Below are positions 17,588-26,667 of a DNA stretch of 46,400 bases, one piece after another; positions within the stretch are counted from its first letter, which is position 1, and every line of letters starts with the position of its first letter. The position numbers and the translations under genes were made by a program. Origin of the DNA: Pseudomonadota bacterium (GTDB taxonomy: Bacteria > Pseudomonadota > Gammaproteobacteria > Burkholderiales > SG8-39); the NCBI GenBank assembly GCA_025352885.1, contig JANXRZ010000042.1, forward strand, positions 1 through 46,400, read 5' to 3'. The notes beneath the pieces were generated by a model. The model saw only the letters and a list, made by a program, of their open reading frames with translations. It searched no databases and was not told where the DNA came from.

Positions 17588-20113
17588 ATGGCAACGCGCA
17601 AGACGAGTGAACCGAAGTCCGCAGCGAAGTCCGCATCAAAGTCAAACTCGAATCCCGACTCGGAAGGCAAACCCGGAAAAGCGGTTCGCAGCCGCCTGGG
17701 CAGCAAGCAGTCGGGCGAAGGCGCGAATGCCTCGTCGTCCCGCTCGAGCGCGCGCTCGACCGTGAGCGGCCCATCGCGCAACCGAGGCGCACCGGAGGCT
17801 GCAGCCGCGATGTCGGACGTCGCAGTAGCCAAGTTCGAGGCGACCGAAGCGCTGGCCGAGGCAATGCCCGCAAACGAATCTAAGCCTGCCGAATACGGCG
17901 CCGCCGCCCGTAAGCCCGTGGCGGGCCAGACGGTCGAGCCAATGAACCTGGCCGCCACCGGCAGCACGCTTACCGAGGAGAACCCCAGCGACAAGGTCGG
18001 TATCGGCACGCCGAACCCCGGCTTCAATCCCGGCAACCTGCCTCTCGATCGTGTGCGCGTGGATTCCGGCGCGCGGGAATTGACCACCAACCAGGGCGTC
18101 CCAGTCGCCGACAACCAGAACTCGCTGAAGGCCGGCCTCCGAGGGCCCGCGCTTCTTGAGGACTTCATCCTGCGCGAGAAGATCACGCACTTCGACCATG
18201 AGCGCATCCCGGAGCGCATCGTGCATGCGCGCGGCTCGGGGGCCCACGGCTACTTCGAGTGCTACAACTCGATGAAGCGCTACACCCGCGTATCGCTCTT
18301 CGCCGAAGCCGGGAAAAAGACGCCCGTCTTCGTGCGCTTCTCGACCGTTGCGGGGGAGCGGGGGTCGACCGATACCGCGCGCGACGTGCGCGGTTTTGCA
18401 ACCAAGTTTTACACGGACGAAGGCAATTTCGACCTGGTAGGCAACAACATCCCGGTGTTCTTCATCCAGGATGCAATGAAGTTCCCCGACCTTGTACATG
18501 CCGTGAAGCCCGAGCCCCACCACGGCATGCCGCAGGCGGCAAGCGCCCACGACACTTTCTGGGATTTTGTCTCGTTGATGCCTGAATCCACGCACATGCT
18601 CATGTGGGTGATGTCCGACCGCGCGATCCCGCGGAGCTATCGGATGATGCAGGGGTTCGGCGTGCACACCTTCCGCTTGGTGAACGAGGAGGGCGAGTCG
18701 AGCTTCGTCAAGTTCCACTGGGAGCCGCTCCTCGGCACGCATTCGCTCGACTGGGACGAGGCGGTGAAGATTTCAGGCGCCGACCCGGACTTCCATCGCC
18801 GTGACTTGTGGGAGGCGATCGAGTCTGGAAACTATCCCGAGTACGAGCTCGGCATGCAGATCTTCACCGAGGAGCAGGCCGAGAAATTCAGCTTCGACGT
18901 GCTGGATGCCACCAAGATCGTGCCCGAGGAGCTCGTCCCGGTCGTGCCGGTCGGCCGCATGGTGCTCAATCGCAATCCGGACAACTTTTTTGCCGAGACC
19001 GAGCAGGTAGCCTTCTGCACGGCACATATTGTCCCGGGCCTTGATTTCAGCAACGACCCCTTGCTCGCCGGGCGCATTCACTCGTACGTCGACACGCAGA
19101 TCACGCGCCTCGGCGGACCGAACTTTCACGAGATCCCGATCAACTCGCCGATCGCCCAGGTGCACAACAACCAGCGGGACGGCATGCACCGCCAGGCGAT
19201 CAACCGAGGCCGGGTGGCCTACGAGCCGAACTCGCTTGGCGGCGGATGCCCGTTCCAGGCGGGCGTACGCGGGTTCACGTCCTTCCCTCAGCCGATCAAG
19301 GACGACAAGGTGCGCGGCAAGCCCGAAAAATTTGCCGACCACTACACGCAGGCGACGCTCTTCTGGAACAGCCAGACGCCGATCGAGAAAGCGCACATCA
19401 TCCGCGGCTTTCGCTTCGAGCTGACGAAGGTCCAGGTGCCTTCGATCCGCATCCGCATGCTCTCGTCCCTTGCCAATGTCGCAGACGAGTTGGTGGAGGG
19501 CGTGGCCGACGGTCTCGGCATCGGTGTGCCCGAGCCGATGCCCAAGGCGCTCAACCGAAAGGTGAAGCCGGAAGTGGAGAGTTCGCCGACGCTCTCGCTG
19601 TTCGCGCGCCCGGGCGACGGCACCATCCGCACGCGCCGCGTGGCGATCCTCGTGGCCGACGGCGTCGATGGCGAAGCCGTGAAGGTCTTGCATATGGGCC
19701 TGCTCGAAGAAGGCGCGGTGCCCCGCGTAGTCGGCGCGCGCCTGGGCCAGGTGCAGAGCGAGCAGGGCGAAGCCATCGACGTAGAAGTGACGCTGGAGAC
19801 CACTCCCTCGGTACTCTATGACGCGGTGGCGATCCCCGGTGGCCACCGGGCAGCCGTTTCGCTGGGCGTTGTCGGTCACGCCGCTGAGTTCATCAAGGAC
19901 CAATATCGCCACTGCAAGCCGATCCTTGCGTTCGGGGCTGCCTCGGCATTGATTGAGAACGCCGGTGTCCCGGCGAAGCTCGACTCAGGCGACCCGGACC
20001 CAGGCGTGCTCATCTCCGAGGACGGGACTGCCGAGGCGATGCTGCCGGAGTTTGTACAGGCGATCGCGCGACATAGACACTTCGAGCGCAGCATGGACCC
20101 GCCCGAGGTGTGA
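17588..20113 (+). CDS. katE: Large-subunit catalase (HPII/KatE type) with long N-terminal extension
   Basis: An 841-residue clade-2 catalase converting H2O2 to water and O2. Residues 1 to about 185 are a low-complexity, Ala/Ser/Lys-rich extension. The core follows: distal His213 in [14 protein letters not shown], the Asn region [13 protein letters not shown], and the haem-ligand Tyr500 in RIHSYVDTQ. The C-terminal flavodoxin/DJ-1-like domain typical of HPII spans about residues 680-841 ([29 protein letters not shown]). E. coli HPII has 753 residues, so the extra length is mostly N-terminal. ATG 17588 follows TTTGGAGGGAAG. Divergent from the ferritin-like gene. Confidence 0.95.
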   Translation: MATRKTSEPKSAAKSASKSNSNPDSEGKPGKAVRSRLGSKQSGEGANASSSRSSARSTVSGPSRNRGAPEAAAAMSDVAVAKFEATEALAEAMPANESKPAEYGAAARKPVAGQTVEPMNLAATGSTLTEENPSDKVGIGTPNPGFNPGNLPLDRVRVDSGARELTTNQGVPVADNQNSLKAGLRGPALLEDFILREKITHFDHERIPERIVHARGSGAHGYFECYNSMKRYTRVSLFAEAGKKTPVFVRFSTVAGERGSTDTARDVRGFATKFYTDEGNFDLVGNNIPVFFIQDAMKFPDLVHAVKPEPHHGMPQAASAHDTFWDFVSLMPESTHMLMWVMSDRAIPRSYRMMQGFGVHTFRLVNEEGESSFVKFHWEPLLGTHSLDWDEAVKISGADPDFHRRDLWEAIESGNYPEYELGMQIFTEEQAEKFSFDVLDATKIVPEELVPVVPVGRMVLNRNPDNFFAETEQVAFCTAHIVPGLDFSNDPLLAGRIHSYVDTQITRLGGPNFHEIPINSPIAQVHNNQRDGMHRQAINRGRVAYEPNSLGGGCPFQAGVRGFTSFPQPIKDDKVRGKPEKFADHYTQATLFWNSQTPIEKAHIIRGFRFELTKVQVPSIRIRMLSSLANVADELVEGVADGLGIGVPEPMPKALNRKVKPEVESSPTLSLFARPGDGTIRTRRVAILVADGVDGEAVKVLHMGLLEEGAVPRVVGARLGQVQSEQGEAIDVEVTLETTPSVLYDAVAIPGGHRAAVSLGVVGHAAEFIKDQYRHCKPILAFGAASALIENAGVPAKLDSGDPDPGVLISEDGTAEAMLPEFVQAIARHRHFERSMDPPEV

Positions 20114-20184
20114 GCTTACCCGCTGCGCGTGCGAGCCACGGGAGGGGTCCCGGGCCGCCGCGCCGCGCTATGACGATTAACGCC

Positions 20185-20484
20185 TTACCTGGTTGAGGTG
20201 CCGCCGCTGGTCGAGCTGTCCGTGCCGCTCGAGGTACCGGCCGAAGGAGTGCTGCTGCTCGAGGACGATGTGCTGTCGCTCGAGCCCGATGAACCGGATG
20301 ACCCGGTGGCGCCGGTAGACGACGAGGGGCTGCCCGGAGTCGTCGACGACATGCCGCCGGCTTTTCCCGAGGAGCTGCTGGTGCTGGGCGAACTCGATGA
20401 GGAAGTCGAACCGCCCGGCTTGCGATCGCACGCGCTGATGCTCAGCGCAGTGACGACGGCGAGGGGGATAATCCATGCTTTCAT
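20185..20484 (-). CDS. Ser-rich lipoprotein
   Basis: A 99-residue protein. The signal MKAWIIPLAVVTALSISAC has its lipobox Cys at residue 19. DRKPGG follows, then about 75 residues dominated by Ser, Gly and Thr, with Ser runs of five or six. It shares plan with the lipoprotein at 16138 and composition with the secreted protein at 15350. Predicted to be a lipid-anchored, disordered envelope protein. Convergent with katE (71 bases between). Confidence 0.65.
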   Translation of the reverse strand: MKAWIIPLAVVTALSISACDRKPGGSTSSSSSPSTSSSSGKAGGMSSTTPGSPSSSTGATGSSGSSGSSDSTSSSSSSTPSAGTSSGTDSSTSGGTSTR

Positions 20485-20595
20485 GATGGCTCCTGTTGCG
20501 GTTGTGGAGACTCCAAAATGGATTCGCAGAAGCTATCCTTCCGTGCGCTAATTCACACTATGTGGGCCTGCGCGCGACGGCCTTGAGGAGGCAGG

Positions 20596-21558
20596 ATGAT
20601 TTCCAGCAGGATGCTATTGGTTGCCCTATTGACGCTGGCAGCGGGCGGCGTGTGGGCGCAATGGCCGGCCAAGCCGATCGCGCTCGTGGTCGGGAGTGCG
20701 CCCGGCAGCGCGCCGGACGTCTACGCACGGGCGATTACCGAGGCGATGTCGAAGCTGCTGGGGCAGACCGTGATCGTCGACAACCGCACCGGCGCCAACG
20801 GAAATATCGCCGCCGAGTGGGTGGCGCGCGCGCCGGCCGACGGCTATGCGCTGTGGGTGCCCGCGCAATCGCAACTCGAGATCAACCCGAGCGCTTACGC
20901 GGACCTGCGCTGGAAGCCGGCGGATTTCACGGCGGTCATCAAGGGTGTCGAGGCGCCGAACGTGCTGGTCACGCATCCGAGCGTGCCCGCGAAGACGCTC
21001 AACGAGCTCGTGGCGTGGGTCAAGGCGAACCCGGGCAAAGTGTCGTTCGCCTCATTCAGCCCGGGCACGATCTCCCACTTTCTTGGCCACCAGATGAACG
21101 AGCGCTTCGGTCTCGACATGGCGCACATCACGTTCAAGGGCTCGGGCCCGCAAGTGCAGAGCCTACTCGGCGGTCATGTGCAACTCGGGTTTTCTCAGAT
21201 CCAGACGGGGCTCCCGCATATCGTAAGCGGGAAGCTGCACGGCATTGCGGTTACGGGTGCCCAGCGGTGGCGCCAGTTGCCGGCCGTGCCGACCTTTGCC
21301 GAGCTGGGCTACCCCGATTTCACGGCCAGCACGTGGTTCGGGCTGGTCGCGCGGACCGGGACACCGCCCGAAATCCTCCATCGCCTGATCGAGGTTTCGA
21401 AAGCCTCGCATGCAGATCCGGTGGTGAAAGAGCGACTCGAGCAGATGGGCTTCGATATCTCCGGCCAGAGCGGCGCGGAGTTCGCCGCCAGCGCAAAGGC
21501 CGGCGAGGAGCGTTGGGCGAAGGTCGTTAAGGCGACCGGGTTCAGGGCTTCGAACTAA
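20596..21558 (+). CDS. Bug/TctC-type tripartite tricarboxylate transporter binding protein
   Basis: A 320-residue periplasmic solute-binding protein. The signal MISSRMLLVALLTLAAGGVW..AQ is followed by the family hallmarks WPAKPIALVVGSAPGSAPDV, VDNRTGANGNIAAEWVARAPADGY, TFKGSG and LGYPDFTASTWFGLVA. Bug proteins bind small carboxylates or related solutes. No TctA or TctB permease gene is adjacent, so it is an orphan as often in Burkholderiales. SD GAGGAGG precedes ATG 20596. The 3' end overlaps the small minus-strand gene by 17 bases. Confidence 0.93.
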   Translation: MISSRMLLVALLTLAAGGVWAQWPAKPIALVVGSAPGSAPDVYARAITEAMSKLLGQTVIVDNRTGANGNIAAEWVARAPADGYALWVPAQSQLEINPSAYADLRWKPADFTAVIKGVEAPNVLVTHPSVPAKTLNELVAWVKANPGKVSFASFSPGTISHFLGHQMNERFGLDMAHITFKGSGPQVQSLLGGHVQLGFSQIQTGLPHIVSGKLHGIAVTGAQRWRQLPAVPTFAELGYPDFTASTWFGLVARTGTPPEILHRLIEVSKASHADPVVKERLEQMGFDISGQSGAEFAASAKAGEERWAKVVKATGFRASN

Positions 21559-21760
21559 GGGGCGGCACGCCGGGGCGCGCAGGCTCTGCGTTCGGCGCGC
21601 CTTCCTCAGCCTCAAGCGCGTCGTCGTACTCACCATCGATGGGTTGCTTGCCTTCCTGCCCGACGGAAGGCCGCGCCTGCTGGCGCGGCTCGTGCGGGAG
21701 CTGCTGGCGCGACTGCTGCGGCCGGTCCTGCTCCTTGCTGCTTTCGGGTTTATTAGCCAT
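21542..21760 (-). CDS. Small hydrophilic Gln/Pro/Glu-rich protein
   Basis: From ATG 21760 the 72 residues (MANKPESSKEQDRPQQSRQQ and on) are fully hydrophilic with no membrane segment, predicted disordered. It overlaps the end of the convergent Bug gene by 17 bases and lacks a convincing SD. It shares Gln/Arg/Pro-rich composition with the 68-residue protein at 15909. Not recognised; possibly a stress-induced disordered protein, possibly a chance frame. Confidence 0.4.
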   Translation of the reverse strand: MANKPESSKEQDRPQQSRQQLPHEPRQQARPSVGQEGKQPIDGEYDDALEAEEGAPNAEPARPGVPPLSSKP

Positions 21761-21832
21761 GGACAGATTGTGCAAGGGCCGGTTGCATGCGTCAGTCGGC
21801 GTTTCGGGAGGCCCGGGTAGGCGGTCACCGAC

Positions 21833-23212
21833 TCAAACGAGCGGCTTGAGGCCTTCCATGACGGTCGGCAGGAGCTCGCTGACCGTCGGGTGGATGCGCA
21901 CATGGCGCTGGAACTCGGAATATGGCGTCTGCGCGTAAACCGCATCGATCAGGGAATGCACCGCTTCGTCTGCGCCGGTGCCGAGGAGGGCGGCGCCGAG
22001 GATGCGGTTCGAGCCTTCCTCGACGTGAATCTTGAGGAAGCCTTGCGTTTCGCCCTTTTCGACCGCCCGCGCAACGCGGGCCATCGCCCTTTTGCCTACC
22101 TTCGCGTTAAGCCCGGCTTTGCGGATCTCTGCCTCCCCCAGGCCGACGCGCCCTAGTGGCGGGTCAGTGAAGAGCGCATACACCGGGATGCGGTCCGTGT
22201 GCTTGCGCTCCGCGTTGGACAACAGGTTGTCGGCCACGATTTCGTAATCGTTGTAGGCGGTGTGCGTGAAGGCGCCCTTGCCGTTGCAGTCCCCGAGCGC
22301 CCAAACCTGTGGGTTAGTCGTCTGCAGGCGCTCGTCCACCTCGATGTAGCCGCGCTTGTCCACCGCGATACCCGCAGCCGCGAGCCCCAGGTCGTCGGTG
22401 TTCGGCGCGCGCCCGACCGCGATCAGCAGGTGCGTGCCCGGTTCGCGCCCCGGGTCTCCGCTGCACTCGAGACCGACCGAAAAGCCCTTGCTTTCCTTCT
22501 TTACGCTCAGGCATTTTGCATTCAGGCGAAGCGCGATGCCCTCGGCGCTTAGAAGGTCCTGGATTGCAAGCGACACATCCTCATCCTCGCGGCTGACGAG
22601 TCGCGGCCCCATTTCCACGACCGACACGCGACTGCCGAACCGGCGAAACATTTGCGCGAACTCGAGCCCGACGTAGCTGCCACCGACGATCACCAGGTGG
22701 TCCGGGATGAAGTCCACGTCCATGATCGTTTCGTTGGTCAGGTAAGGCACCGTGTCGAGACCGGGCATGTCCGGAACGAGGGGGCGTCCGCCGACGTCGA
22801 TGAAAATCCTGTCCGCCGTGACCTCCTGGTCGTTGACCTTGACGGTGTCCTTGCCGGTGAAGCGAGCATGGCCGCGAAAGACCGTTGTGCGCTCGAGGCC
22901 GCTCATCCATTTCTCGACGCCCTCGCTCGAGGTGCGGACGATCTGGTCCTTGCGCGCCTTGACGCGCGGCATGTCGATGCGCGGACTCCCCTTCAGCAGC
23001 ACGCCGTACTCTCCGGCACGCCGCGCGAGGTGGGCGGCATAAGCGCTCGCGACCATCGCCTTGGTCGGCGTGCAGCCGTTGTTTACGCACGTGCCGCCGA
23101 ATTTCCCCCGCTCGATGACGGCGACAGTCATGCCCGCGCCCGAGAGTCTCGCAGCGAGCGCGGGACCCGCCTGGCCTGTGCCGATGATCAGAGCGTCGAA
23201 GCGTGTTGCCAT
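21833..23212 (-). CDS. Class I pyridine nucleotide-disulfide oxidoreductase (mercuric reductase-like)
   Basis: A 459-residue FAD enzyme of the lipoamide dehydrogenase/mercuric reductase group. The FAD motif is LIIGTGQAGPALAARL (residues 9-24). The redox disulfide C42-VNNG-C47 (GGTCVNNGCTPTKA) and the NAD(P) motif VIVGGSYVGLEFAQMF follow, then WALGDCNGKG. The C-terminal interface ends with the His-x4-Glu pair in RIHPTVSELLPTV. There is no N-terminal HMA domain and no C-terminal Cys pair of true MerA, so a role as mercuric reductase is unproven. RclA-like stress reductase or soluble transhydrogenase-like activity is equally possible. No mer genes nearby. Confidence 0.88.
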   Translation of the reverse strand: MATRFDALIIGTGQAGPALAARLSGAGMTVAVIERGKFGGTCVNNGCTPTKAMVASAYAAHLARRAGEYGVLLKGSPRIDMPRVKARKDQIVRTSSEGVEKWMSGLERTTVFRGHARFTGKDTVKVNDQEVTADRIFIDVGGRPLVPDMPGLDTVPYLTNETIMDVDFIPDHLVIVGGSYVGLEFAQMFRRFGSRVSVVEMGPRLVSREDEDVSLAIQDLLSAEGIALRLNAKCLSVKKESKGFSVGLECSGDPGREPGTHLLIAVGRAPNTDDLGLAAAGIAVDKRGYIEVDERLQTTNPQVWALGDCNGKGAFTHTAYNDYEIVADNLLSNAERKHTDRIPVYALFTDPPLGRVGLGEAEIRKAGLNAKVGKRAMARVARAVEKGETQGFLKIHVEEGSNRILGAALLGTGADEAVHSLIDAVYAQTPYSEFQRHVRIHPTVSELLPTVMEGLKPLV

Positions 23213-23286
23213 GACGCTCGATGCTACCTCAGCCGCCCTTGACGCAGATCATCTGCTTTCAGCGTATGGGGAGAAGGACGCGGGCG

Positions 23287-23415
23287 ATGTTGCGCCGCCT
23301 CCTGTTCGGAACCCCGGAGAACAAGGCTGAGTACCGGGGGATTTCCTATTTCGTGTGGGAGAACGAGCGGCTGGGAAGGATCCGGCTGGTGTCAAAGCCC
23401 GGACACCCTTTATGA
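23287..23415 (+). CDS. Possible small protein (42 aa)
   Basis: A short frame from ATG 23287 with GAGAAGG about 12 bases upstream. It encodes MLRRLLFGTPENKAEYRGIS, then YFVWENERLGRIRLVSKPG. The basic head and alternating hydrophobic/polar second half look like a small folded beta-rich protein rather than noise. It ends 7 bases before the RNB ribonuclease start and could be cotranscribed. No family recognised. Confidence 0.35.
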   Translation: MLRRLLFGTPENKAEYRGISYFVWENERLGRIRLVSKPGHPL

Positions 23416-23422
23416 TTCTCCA

Positions 23423-24889
23423 ATGAGCAACCCGAACCCTTCGTCCGCAGCAAGGCTCTACGAGATCGCACGCCGCGCCATGCAGGAGCGCGGCCTGCAG
23501 CCGGACTTTTCCGCCGCTGCGCTCGATGAAGTAAAGAAGCTCGGCGACGTCCCACCGACGGATCCCGCCCGCGACCTGCGCCAGCTGCCCTGGGCGTCGA
23601 TCGACAACGACGACTCGAAGGACCTCGACCAGCTTACCGTCGCCGGCGAGACGAAGGACGGCGCGACGAAGATCCTGGTCGCAATCGCTGATGTGGACGC
23701 CAAGGTGCCCAAGGGCTCGGCGCTCGATGAGCACGCCGCAGCCAACACGACTTCCGTCTACACGGCCGCGGCGGTTTTTCCCATGCTGCCGCTCAGGCTC
23801 TCGACCGACCTGACTTCGCTCAATCAGGACGCCGACCGCCTTGCGGTCGTGATCGAATTTTCGGTGAGCGCAGAAGGGGAGGTCTCGGCGCCCGCCCTTT
23901 ATCGCGCCCTGGTCCGCAACCACGCAAAGCTCGCGTACAACAGCGTTGCGGCCTGGCTGGAGGGGACCGGCGCCTCGCCTGCGCAAATCGCGTCGGTGCC
24001 CGGGCTCGACGAGCAGCTTCGAACCCAGTGTCGGGTCGCCCAGTCGATGAAGGGCCTGAGGCATCTGCATGGGGCCCTGACGTTGCAGACGACCGAGGCG
24101 CGGCCGGTGTTCGACGGTGAAGCGCTCGTCGACCTGCGGGTCGAGGAAACGAATTGCGCGAAAGAGCTCATCGAGGAATTCATGGTGGCCGCTAACGGCG
24201 TCACGGCCGGCTATCTCAACCAAACGGGCACGCCGTCCATGCGGCGCGTGCTGCGCTCGCCGGAGCGGTGGGAGCGAATCGTCGCGCTCGCAGGCGAGTT
24301 CGGGGAGAAACTGCCCGCCAGTCCTGACGGCACTGCCCTCGAGGGCTTCCTTATCAAGCGCAGGGCCGCAGACCCGGCCGGGTTTCCGGACCTTTCGCTT
24401 CGCGTGATCAAGCTGCTGGGGAGCGGGGAGTACGTCGTCGAGACGCCCGGCAAGGCAGCCGAGGGGCACTTCGGATTGGCAGTGGGGCACTACACGCACT
24501 CGACGGCCCCGAACCGGCGGTTTCCCGACCTTGTAACTCAGCGGTTGTTGAAGGCTGCGCTGGCCGGCGCCGCGCTCCCATATAGCGAGGTGCAGCTCGA
24601 AGAACTCGCGCGCCACTGCACCGAGCAGGAAAACAACGCCGCAAAAGTCGAACGCCAGGTGCGGAAGTCTGCGGCCGCCATGCTGCTCGCTAAGCGGGTG
24701 GGCGAGCGGTTCGATGCGATCGTGACCGGCGTCTCGTCCAAGGGAACGTGGGTGCGAACGAGCCATCCTGCGGCCGAGGGCAGGCTGGTGAAGCGCTTCG
24801 AGGGGGCGGGCGTCGGCGACAGCATCCGGGTGGGACTGATCCATACCGATGTCGAGCGGGGGTTTGTCGACTTCACGCGAGTAAGCTAG
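23423..24889 (+). CDS. RNB-domain exoribonuclease (RNase II/R-like, short form)
   Basis: A 488-residue 3'-to-5' exoribonuclease-like protein. The RNB catalytic signature SIDNDDSKDLDQ lies at about residues 55-66, supplying the metal-binding aspartates. LVAIADVDAKV, a helical middle, and HYTHSTAPNRRFPDLVTQRLL near residue 355 (the family's conserved YTHSTSPIRRY-like box) follow. A C-terminal S1-like strand set (FDAIVTGVSSKGTWVR) ends the protein. The N-terminal cold-shock domains of RNase II/R are missing; the RNB fold begins almost at once. Such short RNB proteins are common in Betaproteobacteria. Role in RNA turnover inferred. Confidence 0.9.
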   Translation: MSNPNPSSAARLYEIARRAMQERGLQPDFSAAALDEVKKLGDVPPTDPARDLRQLPWASIDNDDSKDLDQLTVAGETKDGATKILVAIADVDAKVPKGSALDEHAAANTTSVYTAAAVFPMLPLRLSTDLTSLNQDADRLAVVIEFSVSAEGEVSAPALYRALVRNHAKLAYNSVAAWLEGTGASPAQIASVPGLDEQLRTQCRVAQSMKGLRHLHGALTLQTTEARPVFDGEALVDLRVEETNCAKELIEEFMVAANGVTAGYLNQTGTPSMRRVLRSPERWERIVALAGEFGEKLPASPDGTALEGFLIKRRAADPAGFPDLSLRVIKLLGSGEYVVETPGKAAEGHFGLAVGHYTHSTAPNRRFPDLVTQRLLKAALAGAALPYSEVQLEELARHCTEQENNAAKVERQVRKSAAAMLLAKRVGERFDAIVTGVSSKGTWVRTSHPAAEGRLVKRFEGAGVGDSIRVGLIHTDVERGFVDFTRVS

Positions 24890-24915
24890 ATAGAAGGCCC
24901 GCTCGTGTTCGCGTC

Positions 24916-25014
24916 ATCGACACATCCCGCTAACGTGTCGATATTATTGAAAATAATCGACATATTCTGTTGACAATGTCGATGGCATCGACATACAGTC
25001 CCTCTCATGTCGAA
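24916..25014 (+). promoter_or_regulatory. Array of TGTCGAT half-sites at the fic promoter (putative operators)
   Basis: Five exact TGTCGAT/ATCGACA heptamers occur in 78 bases: 24916-24922 (reverse), 24936-24942, 24956-24962 (reverse), 24977-24983 and 24987-24993 (reverse). A near-copy, TGTCGAA, lies at 25008. They form nested inverted repeats: ATCGACAC...GTGTCGAT, TGTCGAT...ATCGACA, and the perfect 19-base palindrome ATGTCGATGGCATCGACAT (24976-24994). Such an array points to cooperative binding by a dimeric regulator. The Fic protein's own C-terminal winged-helix region is the obvious candidate; that is inference. Confidence 0.75.
24970..24998 (+). promoter_or_regulatory. Probable fic promoter
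   Basis: A consensus -35, TTGACA (24970-24975), a 17-base spacer, then ATACAG (24993-24998) as a weak -10. The perfect palindrome fills the spacer exactly, so a bound regulator would block RNA polymerase. The expected start of transcription (about 25004-25007) coincides with the ATG at 25007, suggesting a leaderless message. Confidence 0.55.
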
Positions 25015-26149
25015 GAAATCGCCAAAAATCAACATGAGAGTGAAGGGCTGGCAGCCCGACCGGCCGTACAACACGATGCCTCCGTTGCCGCCGGCGGCCG
25101 ACGTGGAGACCCGGGCAGTGCTGCGCGCCTGCATCTCCGCCCGCGCGGCGCTGGCCGAACTGAAGCAGGCCGCGGAGCTGATCCCCAACCAGGCAATGCT
25201 CATCAACACCCTGCCGCTGCTCGAAGCGCGCGCCAGTTCCGAAATCGAGAATATCGTCACGACCACGGACGAACTGTTCCGCCACGTGGGCAACGAGGCG
25301 CAGGCCAACCCGGCTACCAAGGAGGCCTTGCGCTACAGCCGGGCGCTGTTCGAGGGCTTCGAGGCGCTAAAGCGGAGACCGCTCAGCACCCGTACTGCAG
25401 AACAGGTGTGTACGACGATCAAGGGCGTCGAGATGTCGGTCCGCCGCACGCCGGGCACGACACTGAGCAACGACCGTACGGGCGCAACCATCTACACCCC
25501 CCCCGAGGGCGAAACCCTGCTGCGCGACCTCCTGGCCAACTGGGAGCACTACCTGCACAACGAAACGGAACTCGATCCGCTGATCCGCATGGCGGTCGGC
25601 CACTACCAGTTCGAAGCCATCCATCCGTTTACCGACGGCAACGGCCGCACGGGTCGTGTGCTGAACAGCCTGTTCCTGATCCAGGAGGGTCTGCTGACCC
25701 TGCCCATCCTGTACCTGAGCCGCTACATCATCAACCACAAGGCAGACTACTACCGCCTGTTGCAGCAAGTCACGCGCGAGCAGGATTGGGAGTCCTGGCT
25801 GTTGTACATCCTCAAGGGCGTCGAGCAGACAGCTAACTGGACCACTGGGAAGATTGCGGCCATTCGCACCTTGTCGGACCAGACCGCCGCGCACGTGCGA
25901 GCCCGCCTGCCGAAGGTGTACAGCCATGAACTGGTGAGCCTGTTGTTCGAACTGCCGTATTGCCGCATCGGCAGCCTCACCGAACGGGGCATCGCCAAGC
26001 GCCAGACGGCGTCGCTCTATCTCAAGCAACTGGTCGACATCAGCGTGCTGAAAGAACAGGAGGCGGGCAAGGAAAAGCTCTTCATTCACCCGAAGCTGAT
26101 GCAGTTGCTGACCCGCGACGACAACCAAGTCACTGCGTACCGTTCGTAG
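25007..26149 (+). CDS. Fic-domain AMP-transferase, class II with C-terminal winged helix
   Basis: A 380-residue Fic/DOC-family enzyme, expected to transfer AMP (or another nucleotide) to a protein hydroxyl. The catalytic core motif is [12 protein letters not shown] with H206. An inhibitory motif S77-x3-E81-N82 (SSEIEN) lies in the N-terminal helix, so this is a class II, self-inhibited Fic protein needing no separate antitoxin. The part after about residue 280 ([20 protein letters not shown]) looks like a winged helix-turn-helix. ATG 25007 is used; ATG 25034 is in frame, and neither has a good SD, fitting a leaderless transcript. No partner gene lies upstream on this strand. Confidence 0.92.
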   Translation: MSKKSPKINMRVKGWQPDRPYNTMPPLPPAADVETRAVLRACISARAALAELKQAAELIPNQAMLINTLPLLEARASSEIENIVTTTDELFRHVGNEAQANPATKEALRYSRALFEGFEALKRRPLSTRTAEQVCTTIKGVEMSVRRTPGTTLSNDRTGATIYTPPEGETLLRDLLANWEHYLHNETELDPLIRMAVGHYQFEAIHPFTDGNGRTGRVLNSLFLIQEGLLTLPILYLSRYIINHKADYYRLLQQVTREQDWESWLLYILKGVEQTANWTTGKIAAIRTLSDQTAAHVRARLPKVYSHELVSLLFELPYCRIGSLTERGIAKRQTASLYLKQLVDISVLKEQEAGKEKLFIHPKLMQLLTRDDNQVTAYRS

Positions 26150-26223
26150 TTCGGAATAACAAAATTCAAAGAACGGCGCCGCACGGCGACGGCGCAGGAA
26201 AATAACCCGCAGAGGGACACGTC

Positions 26224-26637
26224 ATGTGGCACGCGAATCAATTGATCTTCCACGGTGTCGTAATCCTTCTCGTCGGTTTCGTCTGCGGTGCGCCACTTGG
26301 CAGCGCAGTGGTTCGCGGAAAGGAGGAATCAGTACGGGCGTGGCGCGTCGCGCACTCGAGCCTGATCATGGGTGGCGTACTGTTGCTCGCAATTGCCGGC
26401 GTCGTATCGCATCTTCGGCTGAGCCCATTCTGGTTGACGTTTCTTGTCTGGGCTTTCGCGGCGTCGACTTACCTGTTCGCGGTCGTACTCCCTCTGGCGG
26501 CACGGTACGGCCACAGAGGGCTTACTTCCGAGCTGCCGCATTTAAATCGCGTCATCTACGTGGGTAACATTGTTGGTGCGATAGGCCTGCTCATCGGATT
26601 ACTCATCTTTCTTTGGGGTGCGTATGGCGCGCTTTAG
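26224..26637 (+). CDS. Four-helix integral membrane protein, unknown (possibly StyC-like)
   Basis: A 137-residue protein with four predicted membrane helices (about residues 7-29, 44-64, 68-92 and 109-133). GAGGGAC precedes ATG 26224. The second helix opens with RVAHSSLIMGGVLLLAIA, which recalls the AHS...G...A pattern of the membrane-bound styrene-oxide isomerase StyC. However, the Asn near the haem site is replaced by Gly, so I treat this as a remote resemblance only. It heads a run of four membrane-protein genes on the same strand. Confidence 0.7.
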   Translation: MWHANQLIFHGVVILLVGFVCGAPLGSAVVRGKEESVRAWRVAHSSLIMGGVLLLAIAGVVSHLRLSPFWLTFLVWAFAASTYLFAVVLPLAARYGHRGLTSELPHLNRVIYVGNIVGAIGLLIGLLIFLWGAYGAL

Positions 26638-26667
26638 CAGCGTTCCTTCGCTAGCAATCGTCATCTG

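Noticed and set aside
18773..19912. Minus-strand frame of 379 codons over katE
   Set aside because: Antisense to the catalase core with no recognisable motif.
21833..23212. Mercury-resistance operon
   Set aside because: The reductase lacks the HMA domain and C-terminal Cys pair, and no merR, merT or merP lies nearby.
23249..24844. Minus-strand frame of 531 codons over the RNB gene
   Set aside because: Antisense shadow; the RNB catalytic motif lies on the plus strand.
25007..26149. Fic as part of a toxin-antitoxin pair
   Set aside because: The inhibitory SxxxEN motif is inside the same protein and there is no small antitoxin gene upstream on this strand.
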